IMG/VR virus record: IMGVR_UViG_3300017991_000048
Location: 62,001 to 126,000 of that record
DNA: 64,000 nt
DNA from: a virus
Strand: one strand, 5' to 3'
Made by a program: the position numbers and the translations under genes. Of the stretch, positions 53,386 through 61,470 are shown in pieces (position 1 is the stretch's first letter; the number at the start of each line of letters is the position of its first letter). Under the pieces are notes generated by a model, which searched no databases, was not told the DNA's origin, and worked only from the letters and a program-made list of their open reading frames with translations.

Positions 53386-53841
53386 ATGGACTCTAAACGA
53401 GTTGCCGCTCGATTCCTAACCGCTTCCGATATCAAAATCATTGACGTGGATTTTGAAAGCGATCAAGAACCAAGGGATGATTACGATCCCGACTTTATTA
53501 CTCCCGTAGAGATCGTTGTTGACCTTTCTGGTATGGCTTTAACTCGACTATTTGGTAAGCAGCGAAGGGTTTTAGGGGCCTTCCTTACAAAACTAAGCGA
53601 GAAACAGGCGATCAGTTACTTCGCGCACGGCGGAAGGAAAGTTGCTCCGGTCTTGGAAGCAGCGAAACCGAAAATCAAAGACCTTATCACTTACTTCGCG
53701 ATGGATGAATTCGACAGAGGTGTGCGGAACCTCAAAATGGATTTCTCCGACAATGATCATTATTGGGAAGCCAAAATTGATCCCAGAAAGCAAATCATAC
53801 GATACCGGGTTGTGGTAGACGTGCTTGGGGAATGGGATTGA
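53386..53841 (+). CDS. RY-motif protein
   Basis: Starts MDSKRVAARFLTASDIKIID. 151 residues with beta-rich parts at both ends (EIVVDLSGMALTRLFG; KQIIRYRVVVDVLGEWD). AAAGGCAGAG precedes the ATG. The stop overlaps the next ATG (TGATG). Function unknown. Confidence 0.65.
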   Translation: MDSKRVAARFLTASDIKIIDVDFESDQEPRDDYDPDFITPVEIVVDLSGMALTRLFGKQRRVLGAFLTKLSEKQAISYFAHGGRKVAPVLEAAKPKIKDLITYFAMDEFDRGVRNLKMDFSDNDHYWEAKIDPRKQIIRYRVVVDVLGEWD

Positions 53842-55127
53842 TGAGGACACGGATCGTACAGCGCTATCTGGAAGCATCGGACGATGTTATAACATTGGCT
53901 GTTGACTTTGATGGAGTTATAAACTCGTACAAGAGTGGTTGGACTGACGCGACATTGCCTGACCCTCCGGTTCCCGGCGCTATCGAGTGGCTGAGCGAGA
54001 TGACCGATCATTTTAAGATCATCATCCACTCGGCAAGGCTCAACGATCCAGAGCAAGAATCGTTAATTCAAAACTGGCTGCTACAGAACGGAATGAGCCC
54101 TGACATTATGGCTAGACTTGAGTTTATGGCAAAGCCTCAAGCACAGGTATACATCGATGACAGGGCTTGGGAGTTTTCGGGGCAAAACTTCCCTACAACC
54201 GAAGAGATTACCATGTTTACTCCCTGGTATGAGGAACTGAGTAAACTGGCCGCGATAAACATTCGACGCAAAAAGAAGCTACAGATATGGGATAGCCCAA
54301 CGAAGATCATTGAAACAAGAGATTGGAGATTCAATCGGCGCAATGTCAATCGGATCGCTTGGGAGTATGATGCCGAAGTCCAGGAGTACAGCGCTTCGGG
54401 CAGAGCGACGTTGAAGGATTCTAACGGACGGTTGTTGTGGGTTGACTATGGGAAGTCTTATACAGACCCGACTAAAACTGCTCTGAAAGAGGCGGCTGGA
54501 GCTAAGACTCTTTATCATATAGGGAATCGACCAGCCATGCCGAAACCTTACAAGAAGGACGATCCGGGTGGATGGGCGAGAAAATGGCTACCGGGGGGTA
54601 TGACGAACGAGCCTGTAGTTTTTATGTCAGACGATTGGAAAGAGATAGCTGCGTTTCATCATGTCAGAGGCAATGTTTACGCATACAAGATTCCTCAGGC
54701 TGCTATAAAAGAGTCCGGAGGGCTTCATAGGTATGACAAGGCGAAGGAAGTCTTAATCCCTCAATCCGTATGGGATAAGTATCAGCTTTCCAAAAGGCTT
54801 TTGGGTAAGGTTGCGGGGCCTAAAAAAGTAGAGAAATGGGTTGAAAGGACCGTACCTCGTACTATGAAGCGTATAGACCCATGGCGTTACAAGTATGGCC
54901 CAAAAGAGGTAGAAGATTTAGAGTTTCAGATTGAGTCATTGAAACCCGGCGAGCAAATTGATCTTCCGCCGAACGTGACAATCAGTGCGAGGGTGGCGGC
55001 TTATGACTTTCGGAAGATTACCTATTCTGTAGCCGCCAACGGCAGCGAGAAGGAATTTACAAATGCCAACGGAGCTATTAGATGGTGGCGTCAGTTGTTA
55101 GAGAGGGCTAAGCTTACTCAAAAGTAA
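53841..55127 (+). CDS. RY-motif protein with HAD-like phosphatase domain fused to an unknown domain
   Basis: MRTRIVQRYLEASDDVI is the shared motif. VDFDGVINS (19-27) carries the HAD DxDG nucleophile, IIHSARL the second motif, and YIDDRAWEF the acidic third motif, so residues about 17-130 are a small HAD phosphatase. The remaining 300 residues contain LYHIGNRP...GGMTNEPVVFMSDDW...GNVYAYKIP, a strand order faintly like ADP-ribosyltransferase-type folds, not assigned with confidence. Confidence 0.7.
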   Translation: MRTRIVQRYLEASDDVITLAVDFDGVINSYKSGWTDATLPDPPVPGAIEWLSEMTDHFKIIIHSARLNDPEQESLIQNWLLQNGMSPDIMARLEFMAKPQAQVYIDDRAWEFSGQNFPTTEEITMFTPWYEELSKLAAINIRRKKKLQIWDSPTKIIETRDWRFNRRNVNRIAWEYDAEVQEYSASGRATLKDSNGRLLWVDYGKSYTDPTKTALKEAAGAKTLYHIGNRPAMPKPYKKDDPGGWARKWLPGGMTNEPVVFMSDDWKEIAAFHHVRGNVYAYKIPQAAIKESGGLHRYDKAKEVLIPQSVWDKYQLSKRLLGKVAGPKKVEKWVERTVPRTMKRIDPWRYKYGPKEVEDLEFQIESLKPGEQIDLPPNVTISARVAAYDFRKITYSVAANGSEKEFTNANGAIRWWRQLLERAKLTQK

Positions 55128-55938
55128 ATATGCCAGCGATATCAGGCGCACCGTAAACAGCTTTGCCTGTGATGACCGTCAGATTCTCAGTCGGCTGGTA
55201 GGTTCCATCGCTGTGCGTATGGCCGCACAACACCATGATTTGCTTGTCTGGGAACTTAGACGCCGCTTCTAACAGCATATCGCCCATGGCCTTGCAAGTG
55301 AACCAGGGAAGCCAATCTGAGTCTGAGATGGCACCCTCGTGCCAGCAAGCACCTTGAAACGGCGGTACGTGGGTGGCAAATACCACTGTTTCATAATGTT
55401 CGAGAGCACCAAAAACGCGGAACCCGGCGCTTTCCGCTGACTTTTGGCCCAGTTCTCTGAGCTTTTTGATCATCCCGGCTCGCCCACCTTTCTTCATCCA
55501 ATGCCAACGGTGGTAGAAAGGCTCTAAGTCCGCAATAAACTCAAAATCCGCCAACCCCACATTGGACTTTTCGGCATTTCCGTAGTGAGCGTCATACCAG
55601 CCCTGGTTTCCCGTTAAAACCGCCTCTTCGTTCAGGACAATAGGGTTGGACCTATCTAACCAGACAAGGTTGTCTTCAAGCCTCTTCATATCCTCATAGA
55701 CACTTTCAAGGCTTCCCCTATAGAAGTCATGGTTTCCGAGAGTAAAGTAAACAGGGCATTCGACCGCCTTGGCAAACTCATTCAGGGAACCTCGTACCCG
55801 GTCGGCTTCGGAAATATCACCCGTGATAACAATGGCATCGAAGTCTTGTTCCGCACGGATGTATTTTCCGAAGGCACCAATAGCGCCAGGTGGGTCCAGA
55901 AAATTAAAATGGGGGTCTGTCAGCCAGCAGAGCTTCAT
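55114..55938 (-). CDS. Calcineurin-like metallophosphoesterase
   Basis: All five motifs are visible: DPH (8-10), GD (40-41), GNHD (68-71), ATHVPP and GHTH. 274 residues, no signal. The family hydrolyses phosphomono- or diesters, including cyclic nucleotides and nucleic-acid ends. An anti-signalling role against host defence is possible but not shown. A minus-strand CGGTGTAAGAG lies 8 bases before the ATG. Confidence 0.88.
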   Translation of the reverse strand: MKLCWLTDPHFNFLDPPGAIGAFGKYIRAEQDFDAIVITGDISEADRVRGSLNEFAKAVECPVYFTLGNHDFYRGSLESVYEDMKRLEDNLVWLDRSNPIVLNEEAVLTGNQGWYDAHYGNAEKSNVGLADFEFIADLEPFYHRWHWMKKGGRAGMIKKLRELGQKSAESAGFRVFGALEHYETVVFATHVPPFQGACWHEGAISDSDWLPWFTCKAMGDMLLEAASKFPDKQIMVLCGHTHSDGTYQPTENLTVITGKAVYGAPDIAGIFTFE

Positions 55939-55976
55939 AGCCTACTCTTACACCGAAAAGGATTAAAGTCTAGTAT

Positions 55977-56351
55977 TTATCGTCGGGAACGATACTCCCG
56001 TACCGGCCCACGTCGTGTGCGGTTCCGGGGCCGTTCTTCCCTCCGAAGATCTTCCCCCTCAAGCTGAATGACCACCCTTCGGTGGTCCAGTCCCGCAGCC
56101 TTTTCAAACAGGTGCATTATGGCGTCAAGCGTTCTATGCTCCCGGCCAATAACTTGACCCCTGTCAGAAGGGTCTACTGTCACGGTTAGAACGGTAGTAC
56201 CCCGGCCTTTGGCGCTGTGGACAGACACTTTTTCGGGGCTGCGAACAATAGAGCGAACAAGTTCTAAAAGTAGTTCGGATTCTTCTAAAATGATTCCGTC
56301 AGAATCGGTATTTGGAGGTGTTTGTGAGTCTCTCATCGTCTGGATTGACAT
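55977..56351 (-). CDS. KH-domain RNA-binding protein (KhpA-like)
   Basis: LLLELVRSIVRSPEKVSVHS, then VTVDPSDRGQVIGREHRTLDAIMHLF (57-82), follow the type-II KH fold of bacterial KhpA/YlqC, with GREH in the GxxG loop. A basic Arg-rich tail (RRGPVREYRSRR) could add RNA affinity. About 53 bases overlap the HNH gene. With the RRM protein this makes two small RNA chaperone-like proteins. Confidence 0.75.
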   Translation of the reverse strand: MSIQTMRDSQTPPNTDSDGIILEESELLLELVRSIVRSPEKVSVHSAKGRGTTVLTVTVDPSDRGQVIGREHRTLDAIMHLFEKAAGLDHRRVVIQLEGEDLRREERPRNRTRRGPVREYRSRR

Positions 56352-56736
56352 CTTCTGTTCCCTTGGAGTACCTCTTTCGGTAACTTGGGCGACGTGTTAT
56401 CGCCAACTGTTTACCAGCAGTAAGGTTAATAGGTTTGTGGGTTAAATGTTGGATACGCCTTTTTATACTTCGTATGTTATACCCGTGTGTAGTTAAGTAA
56501 TCATACCATTCATTGAGCGGTATATCTCTTTTGGCAGAGTTACAAGGTCTACAACAGGTAACTAGGTTTTCAGGGTAGTTGCCTTTTGTCGAATCGAGAT
56601 GGTCCAAAGTCAAACCGTAGCCCAATGGATCAATAGGAAACACCCCTCTGCACCACACACAATCGAATGAATCTCGGACATAAATTGCCAAGCGCTTGGG
56701 CAGCTTAATCCAATCCATACCTTTGTTATGTGGCAT
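56299..56736 (-). CDS. HNH endonuclease
   Basis: CVWC (26-29), GLTLDHLDSTKGNYPENLV (41-59), then CRPCNSAKRD (62-71), is the classic HNH set with DH and N and two zinc-binding CxxC pairs. A basic C-terminal half (IRSIKRRIQHLTHKP) may bind DNA. It could be a free-standing homing or packaging nuclease. 145 residues. Confidence 0.87.
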   Translation of the reverse strand: MPHNKGMDWIKLPKRLAIYVRDSFDCVWCRGVFPIDPLGYGLTLDHLDSTKGNYPENLVTCCRPCNSAKRDIPLNEWYDYLTTHGYNIRSIKRRIQHLTHKPINLTAGKQLAITRRPSYRKRYSKGTEDVNPDDERLTNTSKYRF

Positions 56737-56760
56737 ATCAGTTAGGATTTTATAAGCTCT

Positions 56761-57069
56761 CTATTTCGACTTCTTCTTTTTCCGCCCCATTTGTGCGAGC
56801 CCCAAAAATATAGGCTCCGATTCTTCGGCTCTGGCTGCTCTTTCCAACTCGCGAACGTGGCTTCGGCAGTCTTCACAAAGAGTACTGGGTGTTCCATCTT
56901 TCTTTTTACGAGCCTTGTTGCCGCAACGGGAACACAGGCCCTTCTTCTTTCGTCCAGCCCGGTACTCAGCCATCTTTTTTCGTTGGTGTTCTAAATGATG
57001 TTTACAGAGACGTTTGCCTTTATGTACAACACGCCCACAACCAAAAGCACAAAGTTTCTTTTCTGTCAT
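56761..57069 (-). CDS. Basic zinc-ribbon protein
   Basis: CAFGCGR, CKHH, CSRCGNKARKKK and CEDCRSH form two zinc units between Lys/Arg-rich helices (HQRKKMAEYRAGRKKKG). This resembles zinc-ribbon DNA- or RNA-binding adaptors. It ends MGRKKKKSK. No tag. Confidence 0.7.
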   Translation of the reverse strand: MTEKKLCAFGCGRVVHKGKRLCKHHLEHQRKKMAEYRAGRKKKGLCSRCGNKARKKKDGTPSTLCEDCRSHVRELERAARAEESEPIFLGLAQMGRKKKKSK

Positions 57070-57497
57070 TGTAATATATCGTTGTCGTTAGTTAAATGCT
57101 CAAATATAGTTTTGATTTTCTCTGGACCCTCTTGCAATTCTTTATCCGAATAAAACGGCCCCTCGATCGATACATCAACGCCTGCCAACTCTTCATCGAT
57201 CATCTCTCGCGCTTCCTCGTAAGTTGCAATCTCTTTATAGTACAGAGTTCCCGATCGAGGGTACGAGATCTTCCAGTAAGCATTGGGCTCTGAAAGCAAC
57301 TCACATTCCTCGTATACAGCCAAGTTCTCTACATCTTCATGCACTATGAGATAGGTATCTCCCAAGTACTCCATGACCAGCCCCGGAGTGTCAGGGCGGC
57401 GAGCATCTTGATTGCCTTTAGGGGCGATGAAGGCATGGTTCTCCAGCAACGAGGATGTGGTTCTTACCGTGCTCTTCTTTGGAAAGCGCTTACGCAT
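57066..57497 (-). CDS. Protein with divergent tag TIFEHL
   Basis: 143 residues, acidic, strand-rich centre (GDTYLIVHEDVENLAVYEEC). It ends KTIFEHLTNDNDILQ, a relaxed form of the tag (Ile-Phe for Leu-Trp). It is the only tag candidate in the last 20 kb. A minus-strand GGTGTAGAATA lies about 15 bases before the start. Confidence 0.65.
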   Translation of the reverse strand: MRKRFPKKSTVRTTSSLLENHAFIAPKGNQDARRPDTPGLVMEYLGDTYLIVHEDVENLAVYEECELLSEPNAYWKISYPRSGTLYYKEIATYEEAREMIDEELAGVDVSIEGPFYSDKELQEGPEKIKTIFEHLTNDNDILQ

Positions 57498-57553
57498 GAG
57501 GGCCTATCTATATTCTACACCGAATTTATCGAAATGTGAAATTTCCTATAAGT

Positions 57554-58045
57554 TCAATCAGTTGGCAGTGAGGCTCGAACGAGTTGCAGCATCCGACCTA
57601 GTTTATTCAATCCTGTACCGTCCTCACCGATTCCCCAGTAGTAATCAGTGGGTGACTTTTCGACCAGAGGCTCATCTCCAGTGGAGCGTAAAGCTTCACG
57701 GAGATCCTTGCGTTGTGTAAACTTCGAAATCAAAGCAGAAAACATAAAATGGTCTTTGGCCAACTCTACGACCACGCCTTGTTCATCTCGAAACTTATCA
57801 TGTAAGTGTGAAGTTCCCACAGATGCTTCCCAGTCTGGCCAGCATTCGCATTTTCTTCCAAGCTTTTTGGCTAAACCAGGAGTAGCAGCGTCGGCAATCC
57901 GCTGGCGTTCCTCCGGGTGTACGGCTTTGGACGCTTGATAAAAATGTTCAACCGTAAGCCATGGCTGCCCCTCTAACTCAAAGACGGCCTCATAGAAGTT
58001 AGAAAGGAACCCATACTTGTCCTTGGGGCTATAGAATTCAATCAT
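57554..58045 (-). CDS. NADAR (YbiA-like) domain protein
   Basis: FYSPKDKYGFLSNFYEAVFE, TVEHFYQASK (31-40, likely catalytic Glu33), then LRSTGDEPLVEKSP and YYWGIGEDGTGLNKLGRML, cover the whole NADAR domain (163 aa). The family cleaves N-glycosidic bonds, including removal of ADP-ribose from guanine in DNA by some members, so defence against host ADP-ribosylation or riboflavin-intermediate clean-up are candidate roles. The ATG at 58045 is preferred to a longer start. Confidence 0.85.
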   Translation of the reverse strand: MIEFYSPKDKYGFLSNFYEAVFELEGQPWLTVEHFYQASKAVHPEERQRIADAATPGLAKKLGRKCECWPDWEASVGTSHLHDKFRDEQGVVVELAKDHFMFSALISKFTQRKDLREALRSTGDEPLVEKSPTDYYWGIGEDGTGLNKLGRMLQLVRASLPTD

Positions 58046-58589
58046 CTTTCCAATCCGATTTGAAAGGTGCCGGGTTGTTTGTAAGCTCTCGTAACATATC
58101 AAGGTGCTTTGGCACAATATTGCCAAAGGGAGCCACCATATATGAATCCTTTTTCTTCTTCACGGGCATGTGGTAAACAGGAGTGCCTTCATCAGTTGAA
58201 GGGAAAGTCAGGGTAGCGCCAAGGTTAGCTTTTTTAAGAAGTGCCAGGAGTTGCTCTTCATTTGGAGTTCCTTCTGGCCAACCGTGATCTTTATAAGGCC
58301 AAACCCGACCATCCCATCCGAAGTCCTGAAGTAAAGAACAGACGTGGCGTTCAGTCATTGAGTTACAAGGAAGGCTCAATACCATACCACCGATGGAATT
58401 GTTCATGGTTTTGCTGAGAATTGCCAATCGAAGCGCAACAATCGGTCCAAGGTGATGAGGTTCCACCCATCCTAACAATACAAATGTAGGGTAAAGTCCC
58501 ACACGGATAGAACCTTCAGTAACACATGCAGTTGGCATGTTCTGAGAGCCCCAAACTTTCAAATATTCTTCTGTCCGCTTATCCTTCAT
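58038..58589 (-). CDS. Protein of unknown function next to NADAR
   Basis: 183 residues from the ATG at 58589 (MKDKRTEEYLKVWGSQNMPT). Contains VEPHHLGPIVALRLAILSKT and LSLPCNSMTERHVCSLLQDF, perhaps an alpha/beta fold. It overlaps the NADAR gene by 8 bases. No family is recognised. Confidence 0.6.
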   Translation of the reverse strand: MKDKRTEEYLKVWGSQNMPTACVTEGSIRVGLYPTFVLLGWVEPHHLGPIVALRLAILSKTMNNSIGGMVLSLPCNSMTERHVCSLLQDFGWDGRVWPYKDHGWPEGTPNEEQLLALLKKANLGATLTFPSTDEGTPVYHMPVKKKKDSYMVAPFGNIVPKHLDMLRELTNNPAPFKSDWKDD

Positions 58590-58600
58590 CGGTGTAGTAT
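58590..58600 (+). promoter_or_regulatory. Promoter CGGTGTAGTAT
   Basis: It lies 5 bases before the ATG at 58606 and immediately next to the start of the leftward gene at 58589. Confidence 0.5.
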
Positions 58601-58605
58601 ATGGT

Positions 58606-59166
58606 ATGCTAATTGATATCTCGCGCAAGCCCGTTCGAGTAATTTGGGAAGAATGCCCAACAGTAATCGTGATCCGAACCATGGCGATTCGGGGGAAAGT
58701 CAATGGTTTAATACACCGGGATATCGACCGCCGACATTCTCGGAAAGAAACCTCTAAGTTGCACCCAAAAGTGACGGCTCCCAATGGAGAGGTCGATCAC
58801 ATTGAAACGATTTTACCGGTGCCAGCGAAGGTAATGAAGGAGCCACAACACCTGGAAGATGAGGAAGAACTTTACGCAATCACGGGTTTTGTGGATCAAA
58901 TGACAAAGCTTTCAGGGATCTGGCGCATTGGGTTCATCTTTGATGCCACCGCCCAGAAAAAGGACTACCTACTCACTCTGTTCAACGAGACAGATTCCGT
59001 GATGCTGTTTACGGTACAGACATCCCCGACTCCTTTGGACAAGCGGCTTTTCGAGATAACAACTCCTTTGGGGCGATTCCTGAAGGGTTTGCGGAAAGGC
59101 GATCCCGGAGAAAAAGCAGGTTTATGGGCCGCGCTTACCGAAGATGACGTTGGTATCTTAGATTGA
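58606..59166 (+). CDS. Protein of unknown function
   Basis: 186 residues. Basic first third (IRGKVNGLIHRDIDRRHSRK), then an acidic helix and a strand-rich part (LLTLFNETDSVMLFTVQTSP). The end AGLWAALTEDDVGILD may hold a worn tag (LWAAL). Confidence 0.6.
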   Translation: MLIDISRKPVRVIWEECPTVIVIRTMAIRGKVNGLIHRDIDRRHSRKETSKLHPKVTAPNGEVDHIETILPVPAKVMKEPQHLEDEEELYAITGFVDQMTKLSGIWRIGFIFDATAQKKDYLLTLFNETDSVMLFTVQTSPTPLDKRLFEITTPLGRFLKGLRKGDPGEKAGLWAALTEDDVGILD

Positions 59167-59589
59167 TTCCAGCCACGCCTGGACCTTCTCTGTGGCTCTA
59201 AGCACGTCTTTTATGTCCACTGAAGCGTCGGCAATGAGCCGTTCATGCATGGCGGGTAGCATTTCGATAATCTTACGGAGCAGGTAAATATCCTCTGGAG
59301 TAAGCGCCAGAACGTCCACACAGTCAACTTCTTTGCCGTTGGACTTCAGGCGTTGGACTTGTAAGTGCTCGCCGCTGAACCCAAGACGTGCAACGGGCAT
59401 TTTGAGTAGTTTCGCCTTTGAGCCCGGTACAAATTGGAAGCGTTTGTAAGCTTGCCCTTTATCGTCTTTGTACTCGTAAATCTCTAGCCAAGCAGGGACA
59501 GCACAAACTTTGGCAAACTCATCTTCTACTTCCATAATCACATCTTGTAACTCGCGGAAAGCATCTTCGGGTGACTCTATTTTTATCAT
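59158..59589 (-). CDS. Protein of unknown function
   Basis: 143 residues from the ATG at 59589 (MIKIESPEDAFRELQDVIM). Helical ends and a central beta part (YKRFQFVPGSKAKLLKMPVA). Convergent with the preceding gene. Confidence 0.6.
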   Translation of the reverse strand: MIKIESPEDAFRELQDVIMEVEDEFAKVCAVPAWLEIYEYKDDKGQAYKRFQFVPGSKAKLLKMPVARLGFSGEHLQVQRLKSNGKEVDCVDVLALTPEDIYLLRKIIEMLPAMHERLIADASVDIKDVLRATEKVQAWLESI

Positions 59590-59620
59590 TTGCAAATTTT
59601 CCTAATACGAATCCCTTGGT

Positions 59621-60316
59621 ATGGCTACTGGAATAACTGTTGGAGGGGAAGTATACCCCATTTGTCACCCAATTACAGGGCATCCTATCCCAGTTTTTGG
59701 GCCTGAAGACCACGGCATCCGCTTTGAACCTGGAGACGGCTACAATAAAAAGCGGAAAAAGCCCATTGACCTTGGAGTTTTCCACTGGACCGGCTCTGAG
59801 AATGCCGTGGAAATTATGGTAAAGACGCTCCGGAAACGGAAGTTGGGAGTTGAGTTTGCCATTTCCCCCATGGGAAGCCTTTACCAATTCTGCGACCCTG
59901 TTGAGGTCGATACCGCTGACGCTGGCATAGCCAACTCCAGGAGTTGGGGCGTGGAGATCGTCAATGCTGGCATACGTCGCTGGAAAACCGCCTGGAGAGA
60001 GCCACGATATCGGAAAGTCAAAATGGGGCCGAGAGAAAAGTATGACACTCGACTACATGGCAGAAAACTCCGGTGTTGGGATTTTTATCCGGTCCAAACA
60101 GCAACAGCCTGTGCATTGAACAGAGTGTTGGCCTGTGTGATCGAAAGCTATCCGATTGACGTTTGCACGGAACCGGGAGTTGTGAGCTTGGATGAGGTCA
60201 AAGGGGCGATCGGGCACTACAACGTGACAAGGAAAAAGCTGGACCCTGGAACGAAATTGATGGAGACATTGGCAGAGTTCATGGCTTCGGGAAAGCTGTC
60301 CTTCGAGACAGATTAG
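59621..60316 (+). CDS. N-acetylmuramoyl-L-alanine amidase (Amidase_2/PGRP-like), probable endolysin
   Basis: LGVFHWTGSENAVEIM (51-66) carries the first zinc His (H55). VEFAISPMGSLYQFCDP (78-94) and NSRSWGVEIVNAG follow the fold. IGHYNVTRKKLDPG gives the second His (H199) and Asp208 as third ligand, in the T7-lysozyme pattern. It cuts the amide between MurNAc and the stem peptide. 231 residues, no signal peptide, so it would need a holin or other export. The start codon lies in a short clean gap. Confidence 0.87.
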   Translation: MATGITVGGEVYPICHPITGHPIPVFGPEDHGIRFEPGDGYNKKRKKPIDLGVFHWTGSENAVEIMVKTLRKRKLGVEFAISPMGSLYQFCDPVEVDTADAGIANSRSWGVEIVNAGIRRWKTAWREPRYRKVKMGPREKYDTRLHGRKLRCWDFYPVQTATACALNRVLACVIESYPIDVCTEPGVVSLDEVKGAIGHYNVTRKKLDPGTKLMETLAEFMASGKLSFETD

Positions 60317-60534
60317 CTCTTGGTCAGATACTTTTCCTTCAAGGTTTCTATCCAAAGTTTCTGATGTTGGTCGAGTTCGCTCCCTTCTGAGATCTCGACT
60401 GCTATTTTCTCGAAAGCAATTTGCTCTGGGCCAGACAACTTCTTGGAAGCGATCAGGTTTCGTACCAGCGTTTTGTATGGAAGGATCTTTTTCTTGGGCA
60501 TTTGAAGAGGCTCTACACCACAAAGGCGGAGCAC
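60313..60534 (-). CDS. Small helical protein
   Basis: The frame is open from a GTG at 60534; an ATG at 60501 (MPKKKILPYKTLVRN) is the alternative and gives 62 residues. Charged helices (FEKIAVEISEGSELDQHQKL). A minus-strand ACGGTGTAATAG lies just upstream. Overlaps the amidase stop by 4 bases. Confidence 0.5.
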   Translation of the reverse strand: MLRLCGVEPLQMPKKKILPYKTLVRNLIASKKLSGPEQIAFEKIAVEISEGSELDQHQKLWIETLKEKYLTKS

Positions 60535-60559
60535 ATCTTCTAATCGCTATTACACCGTA

Positions 60560-60772
60560 CTATTTTACTTGATAATTTGAAATATCCACGCCTAGCCAGT
60601 CCGAAAATGCCCGATCGTCTTTCAACGTGACCCTGCAAAAGTGGTCCATCTGCCGTCGCGCTTCATTGTAGCAGTGTTGATCGCAACAGGCATCACCGTC
60701 ACAGCCCCACCAAACGTAATTGGAGCGGTTTGATAAGTCTTTACCGCACTTTTCGTTTACGCATTTCATCAT
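60560..60772 (-). CDS. Small zinc protein
   Basis: MKCVNEKCGKDLSNRSN, then WWGCDGDACCDQHCYNEARRQ: C-x4-C and a dense Cys/His set, probably a treble clef similar to the other small zinc proteins here but without a tag. 70 residues. Confidence 0.65.
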   Translation of the reverse strand: MMKCVNEKCGKDLSNRSNYVWWGCDGDACCDQHCYNEARRQMDHFCRVTLKDDRAFSDWLGVDISNYQVK

Positions 60773-60969
60773 AGACCTTGCCAATGGTTTTTATCATATC
60801 GAACGTATTGAGCAAATTCGTGTGCCTCATCAGGGTCCAGACCTTGAGCTAACGCCCACCCCAGTGAAAGCGAATACCAATCTTGCTCACCTTGAGGATC
60901 AACCACATCTGACTTAAAGCAGACGGTGACCTTGAATTGTTCCGCGAGTGTTTCTTTTTGTGACGGCAT
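60769..60969 (-). CDS. Small protein of unknown function
   Basis: 66 residues (MPSQKETLAEQFKVTVCFKS), with a helix QGLDPDEAHEFAQYVRYD. Abuts the membrane protein gene upstream; overlaps the zinc protein downstream. Confidence 0.55.
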   Translation of the reverse strand: MPSQKETLAEQFKVTVCFKSDVVDPQGEQDWYSLSLGWALAQGLDPDEAHEFAQYVRYDKNHWQGL

Positions 60970-61470
60970 TCAGATTTTAGCCTCAAACTTCTTTGCACAC
61001 TCTGGCATCGGGTTTTCATCTATCGCCTTCAGAAGCCGTTTCCCTTGCAGCTTCTGTGGAGCAGTGAGTTTCACATTCGGGTTTTGTTTGTACTTTTCCC
61101 AAACGTCCGTGAAAAACCCGTAGGGCACCCGCGCAATGCTTTCGACCTTTGCTTGCCAGTCGTTTACGTCAAGCTGACAAATGGCTCGTTTGAGGCCCGT
61201 CATAATCTTGTCGTGTCTCCGATCATCTTCCTTTTTCTTGGCTTGCTTCCGCTCTCGCTCCAGTCTTTCGTATTCCGTAACTGATGCTTTATAATCAACC
61301 AAGTCATCTTCGCATTTACTCAGGGCATTCTCGTAAGCTTCGTTTTCTTTCGAGATGCGTTCAAACTTATCCTCATACAACGACTTGAGGGTTCGATACA
61401 AAACGTAGTCTGCGATTTGAAGCCCAAACAGCAGAGCTATGACTAGGTATAAAAAGGTGCGTTCTTTCAT
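60970..61470 (-). CDS. Membrane-anchored coiled-coil protein, spanin-like layout
   Basis: One N-terminal membrane helix (FLYLVIALLFGLQIADYVLY) is followed by a long charged coiled coil (KFERISKENEAYENALSKCE; YERLERERKQAKKKEDDRRH) and a C-terminal domain with two Cys. The layout and the nearby amidase recall i-spanins, but no lipoprotein partner is visible, so this is only a suggestion. Confidence 0.6.
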   Translation of the reverse strand: MKERTFLYLVIALLFGLQIADYVLYRTLKSLYEDKFERISKENEAYENALSKCEDDLVDYKASVTEYERLERERKQAKKKEDDRRHDKIMTGLKRAICQLDVNDWQAKVESIARVPYGFFTDVWEKYKQNPNVKLTAPQKLQGKRLLKAIDENPMPECAKKFEAKI

